64,000 bases of DNA, taken from assembly GCA_013368325.1 (NCBI GenBank), contig JAACJK010000164.1, positions 1,509,926 to 1,573,925 on the forward strand, read 5' to 3'. This document shows, piece by piece, positions 13,113-23,400 of this stretch (the first letter of the stretch is position 1; each line of letters begins with the position of its first letter). Position numbers and translations under genes: made by a program. This stretch comes from Ephemerocybe angulata (taxonomy: Eukaryota; Basidiomycota; Agaricomycetes; Agaricales; Psathyrellaceae). The notes beneath the pieces were generated by a model. The model searched no databases. It saw only the letters and a list, made by a program, of their open reading frames with translations, and was not told where the DNA came from.

Positions 13113-13302
13113 GTGTGTTGAGAAACAGGATGCTGAGGCTGGTGTGGTCCGACGTTGTGGAGAGAAAGAAGAAAGACGCGCCGTTGCAGGCCTGGCGATG
13201 TTCCCACGGCCGTTGTTCTGTGCTTGTCGATGGTTCGTGCTGTTTGTGCCGCGATAAGATCAATCCTGCAAATTGGCCAATTACCGAGTCAGCAACTCAC
13301 AA
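13113..13302. promoter_or_regulatory. Bidirectional promoter region between NOT4 and WRS1
   Basis: This 190-bp gap lies between two divergent start codons. It contains the perfect 12-bp palindrome AATTGGCCAATT at 13271-13282, which reads as a CCAAT box on both strands and lies 20 bp upstream of the WRS1 ATG. CCAAT boxes are bound by the HAP/NF-Y complex in fungi. The site is seen in the sequence; its use is inferred. Confidence 0.45.
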
Positions 13303-14849
13303 ATGGCCGCCTCCGTCGAGAACGTCGCCGCCGCCGTTGCAAGCGTCAAGCTGTGCGTTCTGCTCACCCTTTACCCGCCCTAGACTGACCCCTCCCAGCG
13401 CAGATTCCGCCCCTTCGCACGACCAGGTCGTTACCCCCTGGGACGTCCAGGGGTCGGTTACCGAAGATGGGAAGCAACAGGCGATCGACTACGAAAAGCT
13501 CATCACTCAGTTCGGCACACGGCGCATAGACACTGCTCTCCTTGAGCGATTCGAAAGACTTACCGGCCACAGGCCTCATATATTCCTCCGGAGAGGCATG
13601 TTCTTTTCGCATAGGGAGTTTGACAAGATCTTGGACCGTTACGAGCAAGGGAAGCCCTTCTTCCTCTACACCGGCCGTGGTCCCAGCAGTGACAGCATGC
13701 ACTTGGGGCATATGGTTCCTTTCGTATTCACCAAATGGTTGCAGGATGTCTTTGAGGTCCCCGTCATCGTCCAGCTTACCGGTGTGCCAGGTCCCTTCTT
13801 TGATCTGGGGACACATCTAATCCTTTGCAGATGACGAGAAATTCCTGTTCAAGCATGAACTCAAACCTGAACAGACAAAACAGTTCTCGAGACAAAACGC
13901 CAAGGACATCATTGCTTGCGGATTTGACCTCTCCAAGACCTTTATCTTCAGCAACTACGAGTACATGGGCGGCGCCTTCTACCAGAATGTTTCGAAGATT
14001 TCGCGGCAAATCACATACAACCAAGTCAAGGCTACCTTCGGCTTCAACGAGTCGTACGCGCCCGTTCCTTTGCCCATGACTCACCCGCTGAGTCTTCTTT
14101 AGGGATAATATCGGAAAGATTCATTTCGCTTCAATCCAGGCCGCCCCATCGTTTTCAAATTCTTTCCCTCAAGTGTTTGGAACCGTCTCCAATATCCCCT
14201 GCCTGATACCCTGTGCTATCGACCAAGATCCTTATTTCCGCTTGACTCGAGATATCGCCCAGAAGCTCAAATACCCTAAGCCCGCCCTGATTCACGCGAA
14301 ATTCTTCCCTGCGCTGCAGGGTCCCCAGACCAAAATGAGTGCCAGTGACGCTAACACTAGTATCTTCATGACGGACAAACCCAATCAAATCAAGAAGAAG
14401 ATTAACGCGCATGGTTTCTCTGGAGGGCAAGAGACTGAGGAAGAGCATCGCCGTCTCGGAGGCGACACAGAAGTTGACGTCTCCTACCAGTACCTCACCT
14501 TCTTCCTGGAAGACGATGAAGAGCTCGCGACCCTTGGCGAGGTGCGACTTGAATATTCCTAACCAATCCCATAGCTAACCGCCCGCACAGGAGTATCGTG
14601 CTGGGCGCCTACTGACTGGCCAGTTGAAGGCCAAATGTATCGCCAAATTGCAGGAATTCGTTTCAGGATTCCAAGAGGTGAGATTCCTTTTCAAGCCCGA
14701 TCCACATGATCTCATCAATCTGGCAGAGGAGGGCAAAAGTCACTGAGGAGATTGTCGACGCATTCATGGATGGAACACGGAAGATCGAGCCTTCGATTGG
14801 AAAATCCAAGGCGCCTCCAGCAGCAGCAGAGGCTAAGCCAGTTACATAG
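13303..14849 (+). CDS. WRS1: Tryptophanyl-tRNA synthetase, cytosolic (class Ic)
   Basis: Charges tRNA-Trp with tryptophan in the cytosol. Class I signatures are present: the HIGH-type motif as HLGH at about residues 118-121 (within [20 protein letters not shown]) and the KMSKS-type motif as KMSAS ([20 protein letters not shown]). Other conserved pieces are [34 protein letters not shown] and [20 protein letters not shown], all typical of the eukaryotic cytosolic enzyme. The start [16 protein letters not shown] is followed by a short intron. Other introns lie at about 13783-13831, 14055-14104 and 14542-14590. The last codons give [10 protein letters not shown] before TAG. The gene converges on the LOG-family gene, with 75 bp between stop codons. 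No damage was seen. Confidence 0.93.
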
Positions 14850-14924
14850 ATTGGGTCTACCAAGGCACTAGCCATAGAAACGCTATGTATATTAACCGCC
14901 AAAACTGTTGCATCTGCCCACACC

Positions 14925-15949
14925 CTACGTCGAAGCAAAGTTGTCGGTCCCTATCTTTCCGTCTCTTGTTTTCTTCCAGTCGAACGGTAACACGGCGGAG
15001 GGATCGCCTCTCCAAGTATCTATCGCCTCTAAAGTCGCAGAACCCCAGTCGAAACCTTCGTGAAGCGCATGGTCGGCTGGCCCATCAAGGAAGATTACTA
15101 TTCCTTCGCTCGCTGGCTTGATGAAGCCGGAGGAGATCGAGGTTTTAATCAGTTGTCGAAGGGGCTCCCAGAATCCAAGTACGTTAACTAGAACGACGGC
15201 TTTGTCAAGGGCAGGTCAGTGGGGTGAATGTCTCGAACCGGAAAGATCACGACATACGCTTCTGGTGGATACCCAGTTGTGTCCAGGTCGTCACCTCCAG
15301 CACCTGAGGAAATCGTCAGATTGGGAGTCTGGGGTGGACGCTTTAGATTCTGGGAGCAACTTACTTCCTCAAAAGTTCCGAACCCACCAGGAAGACCAAC
15401 AAAGCCTCCCGAGAGCCTGGCCATTTCAACCTTTCGCTCGTGCATGGAGTCAACCACAATCTAGATTGCAGCCTCGATGAGCACAACCACGGAGATCCTG
15501 CTTGGGATGCTCAACACACCGTCTCAATCTGACATGACAGGCCTCCTGATAAGCCAATGGCTCCTAGACGATTTCGAGGATGCACACATTACCTTTTCGC
15601 GACCCTCCTCATTGAGTTGTACCATGACGGCGCTGTGGGTTTTCTCTGCTTCGCCTCCAGCAGAGATCATCGCATAGGGCACGATGCCGGTCACCTTACC
15701 CCCACCCTCGAGTACTGCGCCTGAAACAACGCCCATGATTCCTTTGGAACCGCCTCCGTAAACCAAAGGCCGTTTGGCCCTGGCCAAAGCTTGACCAACG
15801 GCTGTTCAGCGGTATCAGATATTGAGGGGAAACGGGGCGGATATCCTAGGCTTACACATGGCTGCTTTTACATAGGCAGGCTGATTTCCCGTCGAGGAAC
15901 CGCAGTATACCGCAACCGCAGCTTCGCCTGGGGTTGATGAAGTGGCCAT
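14925..15949 (-). CDS. LOG-family cytokinin riboside 5'-monophosphate phosphoribohydrolase-like protein
   Basis: Members of this family, formerly called lysine decarboxylase-like, cleave the ribose 5-phosphate from nucleoside monophosphates such as cytokinin nucleotides. The start reads [19 protein letters not shown], the typical first strand of a Rossmann fold. [20 protein letters not shown] and [18 protein letters not shown] follow. The catalytic signature PGGxGTxxE is present as [11 protein letters not shown], just after [18 protein letters not shown]. After two more introns the C-terminus continues with [20 protein letters not shown] and ends in [12 protein letters not shown]. The family call is strong. 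The natural substrate in this fungus is unknown, and cytokinin activation is only an inference from plant and bacterial homologues. Confidence 0.87.
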
Positions 15950-16301
15950 ATCTTTATTTCGGCGGATGATGGGAGACCGTTGGCTGAGGCGAGTGGGGGC
16001 GAGTCGACATCTCGAGGTATTGTCGTTCCTACACGATTCGAGTCAATGACTCATGACGCTACCCGCTCACCAATCGGATGTCTGCCGCAACCGTGCAAGC
16101 CCCATCAGTAACGTATAGTGTCCGGGAAGGGCCGGCGCTTAATTCAAGAGATATATCTTAGGGAATTAGCGCTAATTGGGGCATCCAGTATATATTCCAG
16201 CTTAATATTGCTACGAGTTCAACGTTCGTACATGGGCCATGTGCATAAAAAGCGGATTCCGTTGGCAATTCACATCTCAGATATCGAGGGATGACATTGC
16301 C
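15950..16301. promoter_or_regulatory. Intergenic region upstream of the LOG gene, with a Gcn4/AP-1 type site
   Basis: This 352-bp gap lies between the LOG start and the twinfilin stop. It holds the perfect bZIP half-site palindrome ATGACTCAT at 16046-16054, about 100 bp upstream of the LOG ATG, a CCAAT near 16070, and AT-rich sequence near 16150-16200. I see no coding sequence. The ATGACTCAT string matches the consensus of Gcn4/Cpc1-type regulators; binding is inferred. Confidence 0.4.
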
Positions 16302-17585
16302 TCACCGCCTTCGTCCAGGACCACGGGGCTTAGCAAAAGGCTTGGTTATAGCCGGGTTTGTCGACCGTTCGGAATTCGACCCGTCTTCCGACCTTCCTAG
16401 CTCTGCCTTCAGGAAGGCCTCGTCGACCTCTGTAGGGTCCGATGTTTCGATCTTGCGAGGTGCAATAAGTATTGCGGGGGAAGACGAAGTAAGTAGGGTT
16501 TTGGCCGATTGAAAAGTCGTGCTTGACCCTGATGAGTATATCATCCGATTCTTGATGGGAGAAGATGAAGGGCACGAATAGATGAATACTGGGAGGTGGA
16601 GGTGGGTCAGATCCTCCCTCAGCTTCGGAAGCGATAGAAAACATGGGGCGCACCTATCTCCCTCTTTCGCGTCGATGCTTCAGTGTAAGTCCAAGCAAGT
16701 AGCGCATAGGATGGTTCAGAGGAAGGTAGTGTTGAGGGTAGGTCCTCTATTGCGATGTCAGAAGCGGAGAGAAGAACGACGCTTTCGGATGCAGGGTCGA
16801 CGGACTACGAAGGGGAATCAAAGTATGCTCGAACATAAAAGTAATTGCTGTGTCTTACCAGAATAACGATACAGCATTGATCACCTCCCGCCAAATTAGA
16901 AATAGCTTCCTCAGCCTTTGGCGTCCAATTCAAACCAACTCCGGTCCCAACATGACTGGCGCGCGAACGACTTCCGTCGTACCCCGCAGCCGCATTCTCC
17001 GCGACTTTCAGGTCCGCAATCTCTTGTTCTCTGGAAGATAGGGGCTTTGGGGCGGCCTGATGGCGCTGGTGAGCGCGATACGCGTCAGGAGTAATATCGT
17101 TCTTAGAGGTGGCGAAGATGGAATCTGTGAAGACAGTAGATCCAAGTCCTTTGAGGAGGTTCGTGCGCGTTGAGGCATAAAGCATCTAAGTAGTTAATTT
17201 CTCAGTGGGATAAACAGACTGTATTTCGCCAACAACAAGATACCTTGTCGCGAACTTTGGCATCTTCGGGGACGTAAAAGATCGCGAGCCAGTCAGTGGA
17301 GGGCTGGTCCAGCTTAACGAGAACGTAGGCAGGTGTTGCTGGCTGGAGTACTTCGTCGTCCTGAAGCGTATTGAGATCCTGCTCTAAGCTGCCTGAGATA
17401 GGTACGGTGCGATCGAGAACGAGAGATTCTAGCGAAGGTAGTGAGAATGGCTGGGAGGCCAAGAGTTGACAGACCTAACCATTCTGAATGGATATTTTGA
17501 GGAAGCGAACCTCTTTGGATTCGACAGCTTGGGCGAACTGAGTAGCGAGGTCCTGTGAAGGGTTGATACCTGATGTCGCGGACAT
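16302..17585 (-). CDS. TWF1: Twinfilin, twin ADF-H actin-monomer-binding protein
   Basis: Binds ADP-actin monomers and caps filament barbed ends in the cortical actin system. The start MSATSGINPSQDLATQFAQA leads into the first ADF-H domain (LASQPFSLPSLESLVLDR, YVLVKLDQPSTDWLAIFYVP, STRTNLLKGLGSTVFTDSIF). A linker follows with SREQEIADLKVAENAAAGYD, then the second ADF-H domain, whose end reads VFIYSCPSSSPIKNRMIYSS and KIETSDPTEVDEAFLKAELG. A basic tail, KPFAKPRGPGRRR, is typical of twinfilin C-termini. Several short introns interrupt the gene. The start codon lies 47 bp from the divergent FYVE gene. Confidence 0.88.
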
Positions 17586-17632
17586 GATGGTTTATTGACA
17601 ACCTGATCAATGCGAATCTCTCACCCAAACCA
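17586..17632. promoter_or_regulatory. 47-bp gap between divergent twinfilin and FYVE genes
   Basis: The two start codons are separated by only 47 bp, so 5' UTRs or core promoter elements of the two genes must overlap each other or the neighbouring coding sequence. No TATA box is visible. Confidence 0.4.
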
Positions 17633-20253
17633 ATGCCTGAACCCAGCTCCCCGCCAACAAGTCCCCAATATGTTCCCTATCAGGCATACAAGGTAATGCT
17701 TAATGGTCTGCTTCTCGTGGCCCTTCATTTTAAATTCACTTTCTAGCCTAAACGCCATTCGAGGAACTTCTCGACCCACAGCGCTGCGGGGTCGCGGCCA
17801 ACAAGCGCCGCAGTGAGTCCTGTAGCTTCACCCCGCCCACTGCTACATCCAGAAGAGGACAAGGACCCGGTGCCAGCACTATCGCTTCTATCACCCTCTG
17901 TGCAGCCGTCATCACCGTCATTGGCTGGGCGCTATATGGATTCACTGTCGCAACCCCGCACTGGAACGCCCACCATCCGTGTCGAGGCATTCGAACCCCC
18001 GTCACAGCATTGCCCCACTCCAGATACAGCCAAATCCCTTCCAATTGAACCTATAGATATCAAGGGCCAAGGCGACCCCAGGCCCAGAACTGCTGGCGTA
18101 GTCGAATTCCCGGTCAATACCAGTTCCCCATCCCCTTCGTCATCTATGCCGCCGTCTCCCTCATCATCGAGTCAAGCTCAGCCGTCGCCTTCGAGCCAGT
18201 TAAGTCCATTGCCACGGAAGGTATCGACATTCAGACGCCTTACGCCCAGACCTTCGGCCCCTTCCTCTCCCCTTGCAGGGCAACAACACCAGCGATTACA
18301 GAGCCCCACTAGCCATTCCCGAAGTGTGTCGGCAGCATCGTTACCCGCTCCCGCCACGAAGTCCTCCGAACCTCGCGACTGGAAAGCGCTCCCCTCCACA
18401 GGATCCCAGGCATTTGACCGGTCCAGGACTGCTTCCAATCCGAACATCCCAGCCACGACAACAGTTCTTGTCGTGAAGGATTTGCCCGCTACACCAGGAG
18501 CAACTTTATCCCAGCTTCAGGACTTTCGGCCTTCCGTATCACAGGCACCTACGCTCAGCAAGTCGACCTCACACTCCTCTTCGACAAGCAATGGAAACGG
18601 AACGGCCAGCTTGATCGAAAGCCGTTCTCAGACTGCTTCACCATTCCACAAATTCAAGTCTGCTCCATATCCTCAAGGTTTCCAGCCGAAAGGGGCTTCT
18701 AGACATCTTACGGACGAGTTTCTATCTCTGAGGCGCAGGAAGAGGGACGGAGAAGGAGACGCTGGACGAATGAAACGGATAGAGAAGACAAAGCTGGAGA
18801 GGAGGTTCGAGAAACTCGTTAACCTGCACTTCCCCACGCCAGGCAGTGCGGAGGAAAAGGAGCAGAAATTAAGGCAGAAAGCCCCTGACCATAGGTCCAT
18901 GAATCGTAGAGCTTCCTCATTCTTTGATTTTGACAGCATAAGGAGCAAGAAGCTTGACGCAGGGGACCTTTGGCGAGGGGTGGTGACTGGTAATCAGGAC
19001 AAGGCTCGAGATATTCGAGGTCAGATTAAACTGGAATCTCCTTTCGCCTGTAACTAACTTGTTTCTAGCTGCTGAACAGAGAATCACGCCCTGGGAAGAG
19101 GATAATACTGTTAGCAAGTGCCCTCTTTGCCAGTGAGTTTAATACTTTCCTGTTTCTAAGAATCCCTCAAACCTGACTCTGTCGTCAGAGCTTCCTTCCA
19201 TCCTTTAACATGCAGAAAACACCACTGTAGACTTTGTGGAAAGATTGTCTGCTCCTTGCCACCGAAGCCACCGCAGAGACCTGTGACATGCTCCCTCCTG
19301 TTTGTCGTAGATTCTAAGACTCGACAGATAGAAGAGGTGGGGGAAGGGGTGGACTACGGAGTCAAACGCAAAAAAGCAGGGGCACGACAGGAAGCTGAGG
19401 ATAAATTCCTACAAGGTATCCGAATATGTAGAGAATGCCGTCCTGTGCTCCTGTACGTCCACTACTTTTCCCCCTTTACTCGTTCATTCCCTCATCAAGA
19501 TTACAGGAGACAGCAATACCTCAACCAGGCAGAAGATGCCCCTCCATTTCATAAGCTTTATCATGTTAGTAGTTTATATTTCTGTGCTCGTCTTCGTTCT
19601 CAGTGCGGATCAGATACTCCTGTCCCTCGAGCAAGAAATCGAGGGGTCGTTACCTCAATTCCAGGAGCTTCTTGTGACATTCAAGTGAGTCATCTCATCC
19701 AAGATACCTATGAAGCACTAATCGAACCCTTCCGTTATAGTGACCAGCCATCGAAGGAGGCACTGGCGGCTCGACGGCGACTATTGGATTCGTTTGCTCA
19801 GTATGACAAACTCTCAAAACAAATTCGGGCCCTTCCTACGAAAGGTGGTCCTGGAAGCTCTCAAGACCGCGTACAATCCGCCATCCAGGCGCGAGCTAGT
19901 AGCTTCTTGCAGAAGAATATGTTTCCCCTCCAAGTGCGTCACCTCAGTTTCGACACCGATGACTGGTTTCATTTGAACATCTCTCCCAGTTTTTGCCCAA
20001 ACCCTCGTCTTCCAAAGGTCAACCGAATGATGCACTGAATGAAGCATCTCAAGAGACTGCCAGCGATCTAGACTCAGTACTGGCCAGGACATTACAACCC
20101 TTGTTGGAGCAGGAAACTCTCCTCGAGACTTTCATCGAAGAGGCAAAGGCTCAGCGCAAGTTCGAGGATGTGAAAACGCTGAAGTCGAACTATGCCGAGA
20201 TTAGGCGAGAGATAGAGAAGGTTATTAGGGACGCTGACTTACAGGGTAGATAA
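17633..20253 (+). CDS. FYVE zinc-finger protein, Rabenosyn-5/Vac1(Pep7)-like endosomal Rab effector
   Basis: Likely an endosomal tethering factor that binds PI3P and Rab5-type GTPases. The start is MPEPSSPPTSPQYVPYQAYK, then an intron, then ~350 residues of Ser/Pro-rich disordered sequence. A helical region before the finger reads RRFEKLVNLHFPTPG and DAGDLWRGVVTGNQDKARDI. The FYVE finger carries KCPLCQ and, after an intron, SFHPLTCRKHHCRLCGKIVC, including the R+HHC+ motif, with the last Cys pair in IRICRECRPV. The C-terminal coiled region (LEQETLLETFIEEAKAQRKF, LKSNYAEIRREIEKVIRDAD) resembles the Rab5-binding Rbsn segment. The FYVE call is certain. The Vac1/Rabenosyn assignment rests on the C-terminal segment and overall order. 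Confidence 0.82.
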
Positions 20254-20418
20254 CGAGTAGATTTGTTTTCGCACAACCCGAGTCAGTAACTGTCAGTCCA
20301 TTCATTCTAGCTCAGGACAGTGTAGTTTATAAGGCATTTGGTACAAAGTATGTTGTCTACAAGGTGATGATAGAAATACACTAAGGATTATCGCACAAAA
20401 TACAATATTAATAAAAGT

Positions 20419-23400
20419 TTACGGTCCTCCCAATGAAGTCATAAAACTTGACAAATCTAAGCCCTCATACTCGTCTTCTGGTAAATCGTCCAGCGCTGCC
20501 AGCAGGCTCTTTTGAGTCACAGGCTTGGAGGCCGCCTTCGCCTTTTTAGCTGCGGCAGCGGCATCCTCTTCCTCAGTCGTGCGTCTAAAGAGGTCTAGTA
20601 CTTGGTCAGTCTCCATGGAGGAGAGCCCAGCGTTTTGCTGTGTGACAACGGATGCGGCGATGTTAAGCTTGAAGCGTTGTAACCTAAAAGGAGAAGAGGT
20701 CATTAGGTATATCAAACTCGGGCAATGAAGGAAAGTCGTACCCCATAATCTTCTCCTCCAAGGTCCCCTTAGTCACAAGTCGATACACGTTGACAACCTT
20801 CTTTTGGCCAATGCGGTGGGCTCTGTCCATTGCCTGTAGATCCTTCTGGGGGTTCCAGTCATGCTCGACGAAGATGACAGTGTCTGCTCCAGTCAGCGTC
20901 AAGCCTAAGCCACCGACATGGGTCGTCAGGAGCAGACAGTCGATGCTGGGATCAGCGTTGAAAGTCTGCACAATAGCGTGACGTTTGTTGGAATCGGTCG
21001 AACCATCTAATCGCATATACGTCACCGACGGCATGTGCGCCTTGAAGAGGTCCGTCTCGATGATGTCGAGCATTTGCTTCATCTGGCAGAAAATCAAGAC
21101 TCGATGCTGGGAGAAAGCGCCACTGCTATCGGACGGTGTGTCGATCAACTCGCTCTTCTGTGAGTCGGCAAACCCAGGAGGGGAACCAATGCCACAGTCC
21201 AGAAGAAGTTGCCTAGAGCACGGTACCTGGTTAAGGTTGGTTTGACGATGGCTCGTACTATGTGCTCACCTTAATGCCAGAAGCTTGGGTGCGTTCTGGA
21301 TGTCCTTCAAACTGTTCGACGGGAGATTTGCGGCGGCCAGAGCATTGGAAGTCGATTCCTCGTCCTTCAGCACCAACGCCGGATGATTGCAGAGTTTTCG
21401 CAAGTACTGCAATGACTGGAAAACGTGTTGGTTCTGAGGACCGGCTTTCTCAACTGTCCCTGCTTGGAAGGTCTCCTCGGCGGCAGAGGCCACCTTTGAC
21501 TTGGCAAAGTTGTCATACAACTGCTTCTGCAGATCTGACAGCTCACAGTAGTAGTCCTGGATAATCTTGGGTGGGAGATCGTGCAAAACATCCTCCTTCA
21601 GTCGTCGAAGAAGGAAGGGGAGTACCTGCTTATGGAGAGCCTCGAGTGCGAGCGCAGCTGTGCGCGGGTTAGCCACATTGTGATACCAATAGGGAAACAA
21701 TTCGCTGACCTGCTTCTCCGGTCTTCGCCTTTCCGTCACGATTTGAGAGGATAGGTTTTCCAAATCTCTCGTTGAATGAAGCCTCGGTTCCAAGGAATCC
21801 TGGCATCAGGAAGTCGAACAAGCTCCAGAGTTCCAAAACATTGTTCTGGATGGGAGTACCCGATAGGATGACACGGTGTTGAGCTTGAAGCTGTTTGACA
21901 GCCTTTGTGAGCTTCGTCTTCGCGTTCTTGATAACGTGGCCTTCATCCAGGACGCAGTATAGCCATTTGAACGCCTCGAGACTCGTAATGTCGTTTCGAA
22001 CGACTTCGTAGGAGGTTATGACGACGTCGTAGTTGTGCAGCTTGGATACGAGCCGCGTTCGTTCGCGAGAGTTGCCCGTGTACATGACTGGTCGTAGATT
22101 TCCAGCATACTTTTGGATTTCGTAGAACCAGTGGCCAGTTAATGTTGGGGGACAGACAATTAAGGAGGGCAAGTGGACATTGTCGGGAGATGGCGCCAGT
22201 TTCCGACGTTCAGAGCGTTCATGATGCTTGCCTGCGAGAATGCAGATGGACTGGAGCGTCTTGCCGAGGCCCATGTCTGTCAACTAGTCAGTTCTATAAC
22301 GACTGAAAAGAAGTGGAGGAGCGTACCGTCACAAAGAATACCATGAAGCTGATACTTGGCCAAGAAGGCTAGCCAGTTGACACCATCTTGTTGATATTTC
22401 CTCAACTCCGCGTTGATTTTCACGGGAATCTCATATTGTTCGACCTTGGACCCATCGAGAAGCTGAGAAAGGAACTGGCGTTCTTCAGCTCGGCGTTTGA
22501 GGAGATCTTCAGAAAATCCCGGTGGATCTGGAAGCCCGGCCTATGTTGATGATGATGAGTGAGAGACTAAGAGGTTCCAGCACCTTGTCCAACTAACCTC
22601 CAAAGGCACCATCTTCACTAAGGAGGCGAACGTGTTCGTTGCTGTGGCTCGAATCTCGTCGTTGACGTCACTCATTCGGCCAAGGATGGGGACGACAAGG
22701 AAGATGACATAAGGAAGTACTTTGATGTCGAGCCGCTGCACAACCTCTGTGAGGACATATGAGTAAGAAGGTCAAGCTGAAGAATAGAATACTCACGGTA
22801 GATCAGTTCAATTGCACCCTGTCGATTAGACAGGCTCATGGGATCCGAAACGAGGGGGAGTATATGCTCGACGGTGTACCGCAACGCTTCATCTGGCATG
22901 ACATCGCAGATCGTGGCAAAACACACACAACAGCATTGCCGAATGATAGCGAATTGGCTTCGCATTGCGACTTGGAGCATGGGGAATATATGAGTCAACT
23001 TGGCATGGAGATCGGGGTGGAATGTCGGGACAACGGCCTCAAGGACGCTTAGGGAGTCGATAACGTCTTGACCATACTGCTTCTCGATAAGCTGGTCCGA
23101 CTTCTCTGGTGATTCTAGGGCGAAAGTAAGCACCCTACAAGACAAAGAAAAGACAACCCGGAAAACAGCATAAACGTACCCGACTGGAAAGCGCTAAGCA
23201 AACCACCGACTGTGCAGGGCCAGATATTAGGGAGAACGTCAAAGAGTTTCGACCCAAACATATTCGAGAATTCCTTGAAGGCGAGTTGTGCCCCTCTGCG
23301 GGATAAGCGAGCCTTTCGAAGTTCTTCGACTTTTATTGGATCTTGAACAGCTGGACTAGAATCCTTGCTTGCAGAGGCTAACCCACCCGTGAACGAGAGG

